NCBI GenBank assembly: GCA_016235345.1 | Contig: JACRLG010000002.1 | Coordinates: 158,965 to 222,964 of the forward strand | Length of the DNA stretch: 64,000 nucleotides | Origin: Deltaproteobacteria bacterium | GTDB taxonomy: Bacteria; Desulfobacterota; Desulfobacteria; Desulfobacterales; Desulfatibacillaceae | Direction of reading: 5' to 3' | In this document: positions 34,956-43,711 of the stretch, in pieces | Layout: each line of letters opens with the position of its first letter | How positions within the stretch are numbered: position 1 is the stretch's first letter | Made by a program: the position numbers and the translations under genes | The notes under the pieces: model-generated | What the model saw: the letters and a program-made list of their open reading frames with translations, nothing else | Databases searched by the model: none | What the model was told of the DNA's origin: nothing

Positions 34956-36292
34956 TCCATCCCGCGCAGTTTCTTTTCAAGGCTTTTGGTTTCGATGCCA
35001 AGAGCCTTGGCCGCCGCAGAAGGGCTGTTTTCATGGCGCAGAAGGGCCGCCTGGATGTAGGCCTTTTCAAAGGCCTTCCTGGCTTCCTTCAAGGGCTCCA
35101 CCCGCATGATCTCGTCAGCCGTAAGGCAGGCCCTCGCCTCGTTCACCGGCGGAGGGATGTGTCCTGGCTCTATGGTGTCTTCCTCTACTGTTATGACGAG
35201 CCTTTCGGCCAGGTTCTTCAGTTCCCTCACGTTTCCGGGCCAGTGGTAGGACGTGAGCACGGACAGGGCCTCCGGGGAGACGGCCTTGGCCTCAGCCCCG
35301 TTTTCCGAGGCGAACTCCGCCAGAAAGGCCGAAAACAGCACGGGCACGTCCTCCGACCGCTCCCGCAAGGGCGGCACCTTTATGGGTATCACGTTAAGCC
35401 GGTGATAGAGGTCTTCCCGGAAATTGCCCTTTTCGATCTCGTCCTCCAGGTTCTTGCTGGTGGCCGCGATGACCCTTACATCGGCCTTCTGGGGCCTGCC
35501 CCCGCCCACCCGCGAAAAGGCCTCGCCCTCTATGGCCTTTAAAATCTTTCCCTGGGTGGCCATGTCCATCTCGCCCACGTCATCGAAAAAGAGCGTGCCC
35601 TTGTGGGCCATTTCCAGCTTGCCGCGCCTTCTGCGCCCTGCCGGGCTTCCCTTTTCGTAGCCGAAAATCTCGCCCGCCAGCCAGTCGGAGTTCATGGTGG
35701 CGCAGTTGACCGTTATAAGAGGATACTCGCTTCGGTTGGAAAGCTGGTGGACCGTTCGGGCCACCAGTTCCTTTCCAGTGCCGTTTTCCCCGGTGATCAG
35801 GACCCAGGCGTCGGTGGGGCTCGCGATGTGAATCTGCTGCATGAGTTGGGCCACGGGCTGGCTTTGCCCGGTTATGGAGTGCTTTTCCAGGGTCTTTTTG
35901 CGGAGGTAGCGGTATTCCTCCTCCAGGCGGCGGAAATTCAGGGCGTTATTTATGGTCACCACCACCTTGTCTATGGAAAGGGGCTTTTCGATGAAGTCGT
36001 AGGCCCCCAGTTTCACCGCCTGGACAGCCGCCTCCACCGAGCCGTGCCCGGTTATGAGCACAACCGGAAGATATGGGTAATCCTTCCTTATCTCCTTCAA
36101 AGTTTCGATGCCGTCCATTCCGGGCATCCAGATGTCCAGCAAAACCAGGTCCGGGTAGTTCTGGCCTATGGATTTGAGGGCCTCGTAGCCGGTCTGGGCG
36201 GTTTCGACCTCGAAGCCTTCATCCGAGAGGATTCCCGCAAGGGTTTTCAGGATCGGGATTTCGTCGTCAACGATGAGGATATTGGGAAACAA
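34952..36292 (-). CDS. NtrC/NtrX-type response regulator with a degenerate GAFTGA loop
   Basis: 446 residues: a receiver domain (1-120; phospho-acceptor Asp53 in LLDIWMPGMDG, Lys in IEKPLS), an AAA+ domain (145-385; Walker A GENGTGKE, Walker B TLFFDDVGEMD, arginine finger region FREDLYHRLNVIPI) and a FIS-type HTH (SPSAAAKALGIETKSLEKKL). The loop that contacts sigma-54 normally reads GAFTGA; here it reads GSPAGR within YEKGSPAGRRRRGKLE. That change is expected to abolish sigma-54 activation, as in NtrX-like proteins. No histidine kinase is adjacent. The stop overlaps the rsmD start. It follows the 5-FCL gene by 51 nt. Confidence 0.9.
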   Translation of the reverse strand: MFPNILIVDDEIPILKTLAGILSDEGFEVETAQTGYEALKSIGQNYPDLVLLDIWMPGMDGIETLKEIRKDYPYLPVVLITGHGSVEAAVQAVKLGAYDFIEKPLSIDKVVVTINNALNFRRLEEEYRYLRKKTLEKHSITGQSQPVAQLMQQIHIASPTDAWVLITGENGTGKELVARTVHQLSNRSEYPLITVNCATMNSDWLAGEIFGYEKGSPAGRRRRGKLEMAHKGTLFFDDVGEMDMATQGKILKAIEGEAFSRVGGGRPQKADVRVIAATSKNLEDEIEKGNFREDLYHRLNVIPIKVPPLRERSEDVPVLFSAFLAEFASENGAEAKAVSPEALSVLTSYHWPGNVRELKNLAERLVITVEEDTIEPGHIPPPVNEARACLTADEIMRVEPLKEARKAFEKAYIQAALLRHENSPSAAAKALGIETKSLEKKLRGME

Positions 36293-36343
36293 GGAGTTCC
36301 TCCGGGGCTGGCCGCAAGGAAAAACCGGAGCCGGCCCGAAAAG

Positions 36344-36931
36344 TCAGATTTTATAGATCACGCGTTTTTCGGTGATGATGATGTCGATGAAGCGGTCGTG
36401 GGCCTCCATGGGCACCTGGTTCACCACCTGGGCCTCCAGGGCGAGCGCCACCTTGCGGGTGGTGAGGGGAAGCTGGGGGATGAGCCGGTCGTAGGTGCCC
36501 TGGCCGTAGCCGATGCGGCCCCCGCGCTCGTCGAAGACCGAGCCCGGAATGAGGGCCAGGTCCACGTATTGCAGGGGAACGTGCTTGGTGGCGCGGGGGT
36601 CCGGCTCCATGCGCCCGAAGACGTTGGGATAAAGCTCGGGGTTGGCGGAATCGATCTTGAAGGGCAGAAGCTCGAAGGTCTTTGTGTTCAAAACCGGAAT
36701 GAGGGTGATCTTGCCCTGGGCCACGCAGTCCGCGAGTATGGCTCTGGTGTCGGGCTCATTGGGGAGGTTCATGTATAACAGAACGGACTGGGCCTCCTCG
36801 AAATTGGCGAAATCAGCCAGCCGTTTTCGTATCTCGTCGCAGCGGAAGCGGTATTCCTCTTCGGAAAGCTCCTCGCACCGCTTCTGGGCCGCCGACCTCA
36901 ATTCGCGTTTTTTCAATCTTGCGTCTTCCAT
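36344..36931 (-). CDS. 5-formyltetrahydrofolate cyclo-ligase
   Basis: 195 residues from ATG 36931, chosen because GGGGGAG sits just upstream; a start 7 codons earlier is weaker. The N-terminus KKRELRSAAQKRCEELSEEE and the ATP-binding C-terminal motif GGRIGYGQGTYDRLI are those of the MTHFS family. It converts 5-formyl-THF to 5,10-methenyl-THF with ATP, rescuing a folate pool that otherwise inhibits folate enzymes. It is the first gene behind a near-consensus promoter and probably starts the transcript that continues into the response regulator, rsmD and coaD. Confidence 0.93.
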   Translation of the reverse strand: MEDARLKKRELRSAAQKRCEELSEEEYRFRCDEIRKRLADFANFEEAQSVLLYMNLPNEPDTRAILADCVAQGKITLIPVLNTKTFELLPFKIDSANPELYPNVFGRMEPDPRATKHVPLQYVDLALIPGSVFDERGGRIGYGQGTYDRLIPQLPLTTRKVALALEAQVVNQVPMEAHDRFIDIIITEKRVIYKI

Positions 36932-36990
36932 GGCTCCCCCTGGCCGGACCATGTTGAGCGTTTCCTATATTTTACCTTTCATAACTTCCA

Positions 36991-37020
36991 ATTATACCCC
37001 ATAACAAGCAAAAATGTCAA
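36991..37020 (-). promoter_or_regulatory. Near-consensus sigma-70 promoter
   Basis: On the minus strand TTGACA (37020-37015), an 18-nt spacer and TATAAT (36996-36991) form a perfect-hexamer promoter about 60 nt upstream of the 5-FCL start. It should drive 5-FCL and probably the downstream genes. Confidence 0.85.
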
Positions 37021-37042
37021 TCTCCAATGCATTCCGGGCCAA

Positions 37043-37100
37043 GAACGGCGGCGTGCCGACCTCAATGCTGGCGCAACAGGGCGGAAGGCACGCCCGGTTC
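37043..37100. repeat. Inverted repeat between serpin and 5-FCL
   Basis: GAACGGCGGCGTGCC (37043-37057) faces GGCACGCCCGGTTC (37087-37100), a 14-bp imperfect stem with a 29-nt loop. It lies 60 nt beyond the serpin stop and 23 nt upstream of the -35 box on the minus strand, so it may insulate the two units. No T-run is present. Confidence 0.45.
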
Positions 37101-37159
37101 AAATACGCGGGCAGCTATCTTCAACAGTCCGGCAAACAGGCATAGGGCGCGGGATGAGG

Positions 37160-38446
37160 CTATGCTTTTTGGGTGGGATCGATGACCCTGCCGATGAAAA
37201 GTATGTTCCCGTTTTTCATATCCTGGATGAGAAAAATAAAAGGATGGTCGACCGTTACCACCACAGGTTCAGGCGGAGCCGCCGCACATCCCAATGTTCC
37301 GTGGGTTACTGCGGCGGCCTCGGTCCCTTTTTCGTTAACGTCAACAAAGGTCTGATGTTTGAATTGCTGGATGAAAAGTGACTTGGTTCCATCTATTCCC
37401 GAAAAATCGGCACTATTCCCGAATGCCGAGCCAAGTCCCATTTTGGACAATATCTCCTCCAACGAATATCCTGTTCTGAAAGTAAATTTCGGCATGGAGA
37501 ACTCAAGGCGCGCACACTCAATTTTACTTCTCCATTTCTTCAGATTTTCCAATGTAAGTTCTTTTTCGACTGCAGGCAGGTCGTTTGTAACAGGGAACAG
37601 AATTAACATGGACATGGCATCTCCAGTATACGGCAACTCAATAATATTGAGAAAATTTCTATCACGATAATATCCAAAATGTTCAGTTTCGCCCATCATT
37701 GAGCTTTTTACGACCTTATTTCTGTCAACTCTGAAATCCTGGTCAAACCATCCTATCTTTTTTAGAACTGTTTCCCATGTAGCCTTAAAATAAATTGCAT
37801 TTGTAACAATAAGTTGTGTTGTATTGTCAATTTCATTTCTGTCAACAGCGTCATGGATTTTATTGTTGGTGTTGTCTTCAATCCAGTCATTAATTATATT
37901 AGCTGCGTTATCAGGCTCATTCACAAAATCAATGTTAAAAATTTTTCCATCATAATATTTTTTTGTAATATCCAAGTAATCGGAACGGAACCTGTGGCCT
38001 TGTTGCGCCCACAGTGCGTTGGCCATGGTCAATATGTAATCCGGCCTTGGCTTTGTCAGTTGGTTAAAAATTGATGCTGTTGCATCCCTTCTGAGTGTTG
38101 CGTCGTTTGCCTGATGAAAAACGGCCTTAAACTCGTCCGCCGTCTTCCCGCGTGCGCCCTCGGATAGAATTGATAGAACCATAGAAATGCTGTAAGGCGA
38201 AAAGAAAATATTGCCTTCGTCACTCTTCAACTGCGTGTAAAGGTCCAGGGCGAAACGATTGTTTGAGTCGATAACCTCCGCTTCGCCCGGTTTCAAGTCC
38301 GGCTGTGCGGCTTCGTCGGATGGAGAACCATCCTCTGCTTCCTCTGGAAAAGTGCTGAAGGTGATTACCTCGTTTGATGAATATGAGACCGTAAAACAGC
38401 TTAGAACCAACAATATGGCAAAAATGATCCAATACCTTTTTTTCAT
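37160..38446 (-). CDS. Serpin-family serine protease inhibitor, exported
   Basis: 428 residues from ATG 38446, chosen because CAGGAG precedes it. The N-terminus (KRYWIIFAILLVLSC) is a signal with a possible lipobox Cys, so it may be a lipoprotein. The serpin body is clear: NIFFSPYSISMVLSILSEGA, then FNIDFVNEPDNAANIINDWI, LIVTNAIYFKATWE and the C-terminal VDHPFIFLIQDMKNGNILF. The hinge VNEKGTEAAAVTHGTLG fits an inhibitory serpin (small residues at P12-P9); the reactive loop runs on to CAAAPPEP. It would trap proteases outside the inner membrane. Composition is AT-richer than its neighbours, which suggests transfer. Confidence 0.9.
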   Translation of the reverse strand: MKKRYWIIFAILLVLSCFTVSYSSNEVITFSTFPEEAEDGSPSDEAAQPDLKPGEAEVIDSNNRFALDLYTQLKSDEGNIFFSPYSISMVLSILSEGARGKTADEFKAVFHQANDATLRRDATASIFNQLTKPRPDYILTMANALWAQQGHRFRSDYLDITKKYYDGKIFNIDFVNEPDNAANIINDWIEDNTNNKIHDAVDRNEIDNTTQLIVTNAIYFKATWETVLKKIGWFDQDFRVDRNKVVKSSMMGETEHFGYYRDRNFLNIIELPYTGDAMSMLILFPVTNDLPAVEKELTLENLKKWRSKIECARLEFSMPKFTFRTGYSLEEILSKMGLGSAFGNSADFSGIDGTKSLFIQQFKHQTFVDVNEKGTEAAAVTHGTLGCAAAPPEPVVVTVDHPFIFLIQDMKNGNILFIGRVIDPTQKA

Positions 38447-38694
38447 TTTCAACTCCTGAAATGGCAAGGAATCAACAAGCAGTGTTTATAGCATAATAAA
38501 TAATATAGCCGACTCTTATTTGCAAGCAATTTTAGCTTTGCATGAAGTATAGCTTATCATCAAGGCTGGAAACAACACTTCCTCACTCGTTATCCCTCCT
38601 TTGGTCTTGACCCCGGTGTGTCCTTTCCTGTAGCTTGGCGGGTGGTTTTTTCGGAAAAAAATCCTTTCGGCAAATTTTGGCGGATTATGGAGCC

Positions 38695-38716
38695 TATCCA
38701 TCATAAGTTATGGATA
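38695..38716. promoter_or_regulatory. Palindrome upstream of the crotonase gene
   Basis: TATCCAT and ATGGATA are separated by 8 nt and lie 35 nt before the crotonase ATG. It is a candidate operator for the carboxyltransferase operon; no regulator can be named. Confidence 0.4.
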
Positions 38717-38750
38717 AGCCACTGATCCCGGACGCTTCAAGGGGGCTTAA

Positions 38751-39530
38751 ATGGACAGTTGCGTTATTGCGGAAAAAAGGGGGCAGGTGGCGCTCATCAC
38801 GCTCAACCGGCCCGAATTGATGAACTCCGTCAACTTCGACCTTCTATTGGGCCTGAAGGCGGAAATTGACCGGGTGCGGTTCGATACCGACACAAGGGTC
38901 GTGATAATAACCGGCGCGGGGGAAAAAGCCTTCTGCGCGGGCGCGGACTTAAAGGAGCGGGCCACCTACCCGGAAGCCAAGGTGCGCGAATTCATCTTCA
39001 CCATCCGAAGCCTTTTTTCCTCCATCGAAACCCTTCCCCAACCGGTGATAGCCGCTGTTAACGGCGTGGCCCTTGGCGGCGGCACGGAACTCTCGCTTGC
39101 CTGCGACATCCGCTACGCATCAAAAACCGCCACCCTTGGGCTTACCGAAACGCGGCTTGCCATTATCCCCGGAGCGGGCGGCACCCAGAGGCTTCCAAGG
39201 CTCATCGGGCGGGGCCGGGCCAAGGAGCTTATTTTCACGGGCCGCCGGGTGAGCGCGGACGAGGCCCTTAATCTCGGCATGGTAAACCGTGTTTGCGAGC
39301 CGGGCCAATTGATTGATGACTGCATGGCTTTGGCCGACGAAATTCTGGGCTGCGGTCCCATCGCCATCGCCCAGGCCAAATACGCCATAAACGCCGGGAT
39401 AGAGACGGACATCGCAACGGGCATGGCGATAGAAAGTAACGCCTACTGGCTCACCATACCCACCGAGGACCGCCTGGAAGGCCTTGCCGCGTTCCGCGAA
39501 AAGCGCAAACCCGTTTACAAGGGAAAATAG
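38751..39530 (+). CDS. Enoyl-CoA hydratase (crotonase family)
   Basis: 259 residues with both catalytic Glu positions in place: GVALGGGTELSLACDIRYAS (first Glu, oxyanion helix) and GLTETRLAIIPGAGGTQRLP (second Glu). The ETRLAIIPGAGGTQRLPR segment resembles methylglutaconyl-CoA hydratases, but that subtype cannot be proved by eye. It hydrates an enoyl-CoA in the cytosol. The stop is 2 nt before the carboxyltransferase start, so the two enzymes act in one pathway: glutaconyl- or methylcrotonyl-type CoA metabolism fits. Confidence 0.92.
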   Translation: MDSCVIAEKRGQVALITLNRPELMNSVNFDLLLGLKAEIDRVRFDTDTRVVIITGAGEKAFCAGADLKERATYPEAKVREFIFTIRSLFSSIETLPQPVIAAVNGVALGGGTELSLACDIRYASKTATLGLTETRLAIIPGAGGTQRLPRLIGRGRAKELIFTGRRVSADEALNLGMVNRVCEPGQLIDDCMALADEILGCGPIAIAQAKYAINAGIETDIATGMAIESNAYWLTIPTEDRLEGLAAFREKRKPVYKGK

Positions 39531-39532
39531 AA

Positions 39533-41134
39533 ATGTCCGATTCTTATGCAGAAAACCGCGCCCACTGGCTTGCTGAGGAATTGAAACTTGACGAGCGCGT
39601 GAACGAGGCCCTTTTTTCCGGCGGCCAGAAGGCCATAGACCGGCTTGCCAAGCAGGGCAAGCAGGCCGTGCGCGACCTTATCTATAAGCTCATAGACCCT
39701 GACACCGAATTTTTCGAGCTTTCCAGCATAGCCGGTTTCGGCATGGACTACCCCGAAGCCGAGGATGTCCCCTGCGCGGGTTTGGTCACGGGCCTTGGCA
39801 TGATCCACGGCAATTGGACCATGATCTTCGGCAACGACCCGCGAATCAAGGCCGGAACGTATTTTCCCATAACGCTTAAAAAGCACATGCGCGCCCAGGC
39901 CATAGCAGAGCGCTGCGGCTTGAACTGCGTCTATATCGCGGACTCAGGCGGGGCGTTTTTGCCCATGCAGGCCGACGTTTTCCCGGACGACCAGCAATTC
40001 GGCTCCATGTTTTACAACATGGCCCGCATGAGCGCAAAAGGTATAAAGCAGATAACCCTTTCCACGGGGGGGAACACGGCGGGCGGGGCCTACATCGTTT
40101 TCATGGCCTGCGAATCGGTGATGATTGATAAGCTCGCCTACTCCTTCCTTGGCGGGCCGCCGCTTGTAAAGGCCGCAACCGGCGAGGACATCACAGCCGA
40201 AGCCCTTGGCGGGGCCAGGGTCCACACGGGGGTTTCGGGCGGGGCGGACCATTTCTGCGGCGACCAGGACGAGGCCGTACAGAGGGTGCGGGACATCCTA
40301 AGCCTTACCCGTCCCCAGACCCTGTATACCCACCGCTACGAGGAAGAAGCTCCGCTGGTTCCCGAAGACAGCCTGTACGACATCCTGCCCGCAAACATCC
40401 ATCAGGCCATTGACGTGCGCGAGGTCATCGCGGCAATCGCCGACGGCAGCGATTTCATCGAGTACAAGAAGGATTACGCCAAGGGCCGGGGCGACAACAT
40501 AGTAACCGGCAGGATGCGCATAAGGGGAATCCCCATCGGGGTTGTGGCCTCAAACCGCGTGGGCATAATATTTGTGGAGGCGGCCCGCAAGGCGACGGAG
40601 TGGATAATCCGCTGCTGCAACGAAAAGCTGCCGCTGCTTTTCATCCAGAACTCGCCCGGCTACATGGTGGGCTCGGACTCCGAGCATTCCGGCATGGGCA
40701 AATACGGCGCGGACATGGTGCGCTCCGTGGCCTGCGCCCAGGTCCCGCGCGTTCAGCTCGTGATCGGCCCGGACAACGGCGCGGCCAACTACGGCATGTG
40801 CGGCAGGGGCTACCGCCCGCATTTCCTCTTTTCCACCATGCGGGCAAGAACCAGCGTGATGAGCGGCAAAAGCGCCGCCGAGGTCTTGTTGTCCATCGAA
40901 AAGCGCAAGAGGGAAATCTCCGGCAAACCCATGACGGAAGCTGAACTGGCCGAATTCAAGCAGATGATGACCGATAAATACGACGGCGAGGCCCACCCCT
41001 TCTACTGCGGGGCGCGGCTTTTAAACGACCGGGTGCTGAAATTCTCCGAGATAAGGCAGTGGCTTGGCATGGCCTTTGAGGTGAGCCTTTTGCAGCCGAT
41101 CCCGGACCCCTCATTTGGAAATTTAAGGTTCTGA
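39533..41134 (+). CDS. Acyl-CoA carboxyltransferase, beta/alpha-fused type (MccB or GcdA-like)
   Basis: 533 residues with two crotonase-like carboxyltransferase halves. The N-terminal half has CVYIADSGGAFLPMQADVFP and GGNTAGGAYIVFMACES; the C-terminal half has GIIFVEAARKATEWIIRCC and GADMVRSVACAQVPRVQLVI. Such proteins move carboxyl groups between biotin and acyl-CoA. Length and motifs fit both the methylcrotonyl-CoA carboxylase beta subunit and the alpha subunit of glutaconyl-CoA decarboxylase. No biotin carboxylase or biotin carrier is adjacent. Given the nearby dehydratase genes I favour a glutaconyl-CoA-type role, but this is inference. A strong terminator follows 31 nt after the stop. 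Confidence 0.9.
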   Translation: MSDSYAENRAHWLAEELKLDERVNEALFSGGQKAIDRLAKQGKQAVRDLIYKLIDPDTEFFELSSIAGFGMDYPEAEDVPCAGLVTGLGMIHGNWTMIFGNDPRIKAGTYFPITLKKHMRAQAIAERCGLNCVYIADSGGAFLPMQADVFPDDQQFGSMFYNMARMSAKGIKQITLSTGGNTAGGAYIVFMACESVMIDKLAYSFLGGPPLVKAATGEDITAEALGGARVHTGVSGGADHFCGDQDEAVQRVRDILSLTRPQTLYTHRYEEEAPLVPEDSLYDILPANIHQAIDVREVIAAIADGSDFIEYKKDYAKGRGDNIVTGRMRIRGIPIGVVASNRVGIIFVEAARKATEWIIRCCNEKLPLLFIQNSPGYMVGSDSEHSGMGKYGADMVRSVACAQVPRVQLVIGPDNGAANYGMCGRGYRPHFLFSTMRARTSVMSGKSAAEVLLSIEKRKREISGKPMTEAELAEFKQMMTDKYDGEAHPFYCGARLLNDRVLKFSEIRQWLGMAFEVSLLQPIPDPSFGNLRF

Positions 41135-41164
41135 AAAAACCAATTGATGCTCCAGAAGAAGGCG

Positions 41165-41207
41165 AAAGGGTCGTCGAGTAAAGAAATTGCTCGGCGACCC
41201 TTTTTTT
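41165..41207 (+). terminator. Rho-independent terminator after the carboxyltransferase gene
   Basis: AAAGGGTCGTCGAG (41165-41178) pairs with CTCGGCGACCC (41190-41200) with one wobble, then seven T follow. This separates the crotonase/carboxyltransferase unit from the MarR operon. Confidence 0.85.
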
Positions 41208-41238
41208 ATTTCCATAAATCTTCGCTACAAAAAAGTCC

Positions 41239-41266
41239 TTGACAATATAGTTCGCATACGTAATAC
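41239..41266 (+). promoter_or_regulatory. Promoter with possible MarR operator
   Basis: TTGACA (41239-41244), a 16-nt spacer and TAATAC (41261-41266) form a likely sigma-70 promoter 25 nt before the MarR start. The spacer holds an imperfect dyad around TTCGCATACGTAA, a plausible autoregulatory MarR site. Confidence 0.6.
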
Positions 41267-41290
41267 TTTGATCAGGAAAGTGAGGATAGC

Positions 41291-41812
41291 ATGGATTTCA
41301 TATCTCCACAGGAATGTCCGTATTTTTTGGTGACCAGGGCCGGGCTCGCGGTTACGTCGGCCCTCAAAAAGGGCTTTGCCGAGGCCGGAATCGAAAACGT
41401 CCGCCCCGCCTACATGGGGGCCTTGATGACCCTCTGGGAGGAGGACGGCCAGAAGGTGGTGGACCTTGCGCGCGGCGCGGGCCTTGAGCCCTCCACCATG
41501 ACGGGGCTTCTGGACCGCATGGAGCGCGACGGGCTGGTGAAGCGCGAGGCCGACCCCGAAGACCGCAGGGTACTGCGCATCTTTCTGACGGAACAGGCCA
41601 AGGGAGCGTGGCCGGTGGTGATGAGGGTGGCCCTTTCGGTGGTTGCCGAGGCCTTCTCTGGAATCGAGCCGGAACGCCTTGAAGTCGTAAAGGATGTTTT
41701 GCGCACCGTGCTTAAAAACGCCCACGAGGAAAAATGCTCATGCTGTGATGTCGGGCGGCTTTCCAGTGTTTTTCGGTCGCTCAAGAACGCTCACGAGGAA
41801 AACGACAAATGA
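41291..41812 (+). CDS. MarR-family transcriptional regulator
   Basis: 173 residues. The winged HTH is recognisable by ARGAGLEPSTMTGLLDRMER, then DGLVKREADPEDRRVLRIFL (the wing with the conserved DxRxxxxxLT pattern). The C-terminal extension carries two Cys pairs (KCSCCD) not typical of MarR, which may sense redox or metals. The stop overlaps the start of the dehydratase subunit gene (ATGA), so the regulator heads the dehydratase operon and is likely autoregulated through the promoter just upstream. The effector may be an aromatic or fatty acid CoA ester, by analogy only. Confidence 0.9.
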   Translation: MDFISPQECPYFLVTRAGLAVTSALKKGFAEAGIENVRPAYMGALMTLWEEDGQKVVDLARGAGLEPSTMTGLLDRMERDGLVKREADPEDRRVLRIFLTEQAKGAWPVVMRVALSVVAEAFSGIEPERLEVVKDVLRTVLKNAHEEKCSCCDVGRLSSVFRSLKNAHEENDK

Positions 41813-42855
41813 CCGGCTCCAATCTTCCGAAACTTGGCTACGCCTGCGCCTACGCCCCGCTTCCGCTTATCGAGGCGGCGGGCTTCGCGCCCAAAAGAAT
41901 TCTGCCCCTTGGGGATTTCCCGGACCAGGCGGGGCGCTATCTTCACGACACCCTTTGCCCCCACGTGAAAAAAATTCTGGATCGGGCCATTTCAAACGAC
42001 CTTGGCGACCTAAAGGGCATGGTTTTCATCAACTCCTGCGACGCCATGAGACGGTGTAACGATGCCTTCCGCCGCGAGGGAATCGAAACCTTTTTCCTGG
42101 ACCTTCCCGTCACCGGCGGCGAGCGCTCCACAGCCCGCTATGCGGCTGACATGCGCACCCTTTACGGCGACCTTTGCGAACTCTCCGGCCTTGCCCCGGA
42201 TGAATCGCGCCTTTCCGAAAAAATGGCGGAATACGGCGAGCTTCACGACCTTCTGGAAAAGGCCCGCACCCGCCGCGACCAGGGGAGCCTTTCCGCCGAA
42301 AAATTCCAGGCCCTCGTGAACACGATATCGGCCCTTCCCGCCAAGGATGCGGCGGCGGAAATAAACAGGGTGCTTGGCGAGGCCCCCCAAACGCCCGACC
42401 CGAAGGCCGTTCCGGTCTACCTTTTCGGCAATGTCTTTCCCGATCCCCTTGCCTTTTCCATGATCGAATCATGCGGGGCGCGGGTGTGCGGCGAGGATTT
42501 CTGCACCGGTTCGCGCTTTCTGGCCCCCATGCAGGAAAGCGAGGGCGATGCTTTCATCAGGCTTTCCAGGAGCATCCTGGAAAAGCCGCCATGCGCCCGC
42601 ACCCTCGATCCCGCCCGCCCCGGCGGAATCGGCCAGGACGTTCTGAAAGCGGCCACAGATGCGGGAGCAAAGGGAGTCATCGCCCAGTTTCTCAAGTTCT
42701 GCGACCCCTATCTTGCCCGGATGCCCCTTATCCGTCAGGCGCTCAAAGATGCGGGAATCCCGCTTTTGGTGCTTGAAGGAGACTGCACCCAGGGGTCCAT
42801 CGGTCAGAGTCGCACCAGGATCGAGGCGTTCCTGGAAATGTTGAAGGACGCCTGA
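41809..42855 (+). CDS. 2-hydroxyacyl-CoA dehydratase subunit (HgdB/BcrB-like)
   Basis: 348 residues of the HGD-D family. The cysteine ligands of the [4Fe-4S] cluster are recognisable: VFINSCDAMRRCND, then GEDFCTGSRFLAP and QFLKFCDPYLARM, which match the three-Cys arrangement of HgdB/BcrB/C subunits. The enzyme removes water from 2-hydroxyacyl-CoA by radical chemistry after one-electron activation. Its partner subunit (43712) and the activator (44935) follow. The start overlaps marR by 4 bp. Alternative substrate classes (phenyllactyl-CoA, lactyl-CoA, benzoyl-CoA) cannot be excluded. Confidence 0.9.
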   Translation: MTGSNLPKLGYACAYAPLPLIEAAGFAPKRILPLGDFPDQAGRYLHDTLCPHVKKILDRAISNDLGDLKGMVFINSCDAMRRCNDAFRREGIETFFLDLPVTGGERSTARYAADMRTLYGDLCELSGLAPDESRLSEKMAEYGELHDLLEKARTRRDQGSLSAEKFQALVNTISALPAKDAAAEINRVLGEAPQTPDPKAVPVYLFGNVFPDPLAFSMIESCGARVCGEDFCTGSRFLAPMQESEGDAFIRLSRSILEKPPCARTLDPARPGGIGQDVLKAATDAGAKGVIAQFLKFCDPYLARMPLIRQALKDAGIPLLVLEGDCTQGSIGQSRTRIEAFLEMLKDA

Positions 42856-42955
42856 AACAGCCCCTAATGAAATGGCGGATTTGTTCGGAAGGCAAACGGA
42901 TGCCGTTCAATTTTTGAGCAATCAGCCCTAAATCTTTGAAAGTACGAGGAAAATC

Positions 42956-43630
42956 ATGGATATCCTGGAAGCCATAAATAAGCGGAAAAGCATACGCCAC
43001 TTTTTGCATAAGCCGGTGACAAAGGAAGTCATGACGCGCCTTCTTACAGCCGCCGTGCGCGCGCCCTCGGCCAACAACACCCAGCCCTGGGAGTTCGTGG
43101 CCGTGGCGGGCAAGGCCCTGGACCGAATCCGCGAGAAAAACACCGCCCTTTTGCGGGCCATGACCATGCCCAACCCCGACCACTCCCTTGTGAGCTGGGC
43201 CAAAGACAGCGTCTACAGAAAAAGGCAGGTGGACCTTGCCAAGGAGCTGTTCCGGCTGATGGGGATAGCGCGGGAGGACAAGGAGGCGCGGGGCGAATGG
43301 CTTGAACGCGGTTTCCGCTACTTCGAGGCCCCGGCGGCGCTCTTCGTGCTGGCTGACAGGAGCCTCTCGGAAAGCGGCCCCCTCATGGACATAGGGGCGG
43401 CAGTGGAAAACTTCTGCATCGCGGCCCTCACCGAGGGCCTTGGAACCTGCATCGAGGACCAGGGCGTGATGTACCCGGACGTCCTGCGGGAGGAACTTTC
43501 CATCCCGCCGGAAAAACGCATAGTCATAGCGGTTGCCGTGGGCTTTCCCGATCCGGACTTTCCCGCCAACGCCCTTATAAGCGAACGCGAGCCGGTGGAA
43601 AACGTAACACGCTTCGTGGATTTTTTCTGA
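42956..43630 (+). CDS. Nitroreductase-family FMN oxidoreductase
   Basis: 224 residues. The N-terminal FMN-binding motif is KRKSIRHFLHKPVTKEVM followed by AAVRAPSANNTQPWEFVAV, and the C-terminal region GAAVENFCIAALTEGLGTC is standard for the family. It reduces nitro groups, quinones or unsaturated acids with NAD(P)H; the real substrate is unknown. It is inserted between the two dehydratase subunit genes on the same strand, which suggests it handles a pathway intermediate or supplies electrons. Gaps of 100 nt before and 81 nt after it are larger than between the other genes of the unit. Confidence 0.9.
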   Translation: MDILEAINKRKSIRHFLHKPVTKEVMTRLLTAAVRAPSANNTQPWEFVAVAGKALDRIREKNTALLRAMTMPNPDHSLVSWAKDSVYRKRQVDLAKELFRLMGIAREDKEARGEWLERGFRYFEAPAALFVLADRSLSESGPLMDIGAAVENFCIAALTEGLGTCIEDQGVMYPDVLREELSIPPEKRIVIAVAVGFPDPDFPANALISEREPVENVTRFVDFF

Positions 43631-43711
43631 CAGTTTCGCCAGAACGCGCAAGGGCAGGAAGATCGGGTCAAGCCCGGAAATCCCCTCCCCGGCCCTGAAA
43701 GGATAACGGCC

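Noticed and set aside
36953-37159. 6S RNA gene upstream of 5-FCL, as in enterobacteria
   Set aside because: The region contains a promoter reading into 5-FCL and one simple inverted repeat; I could not build the long 6S hairpin with a central bubble.
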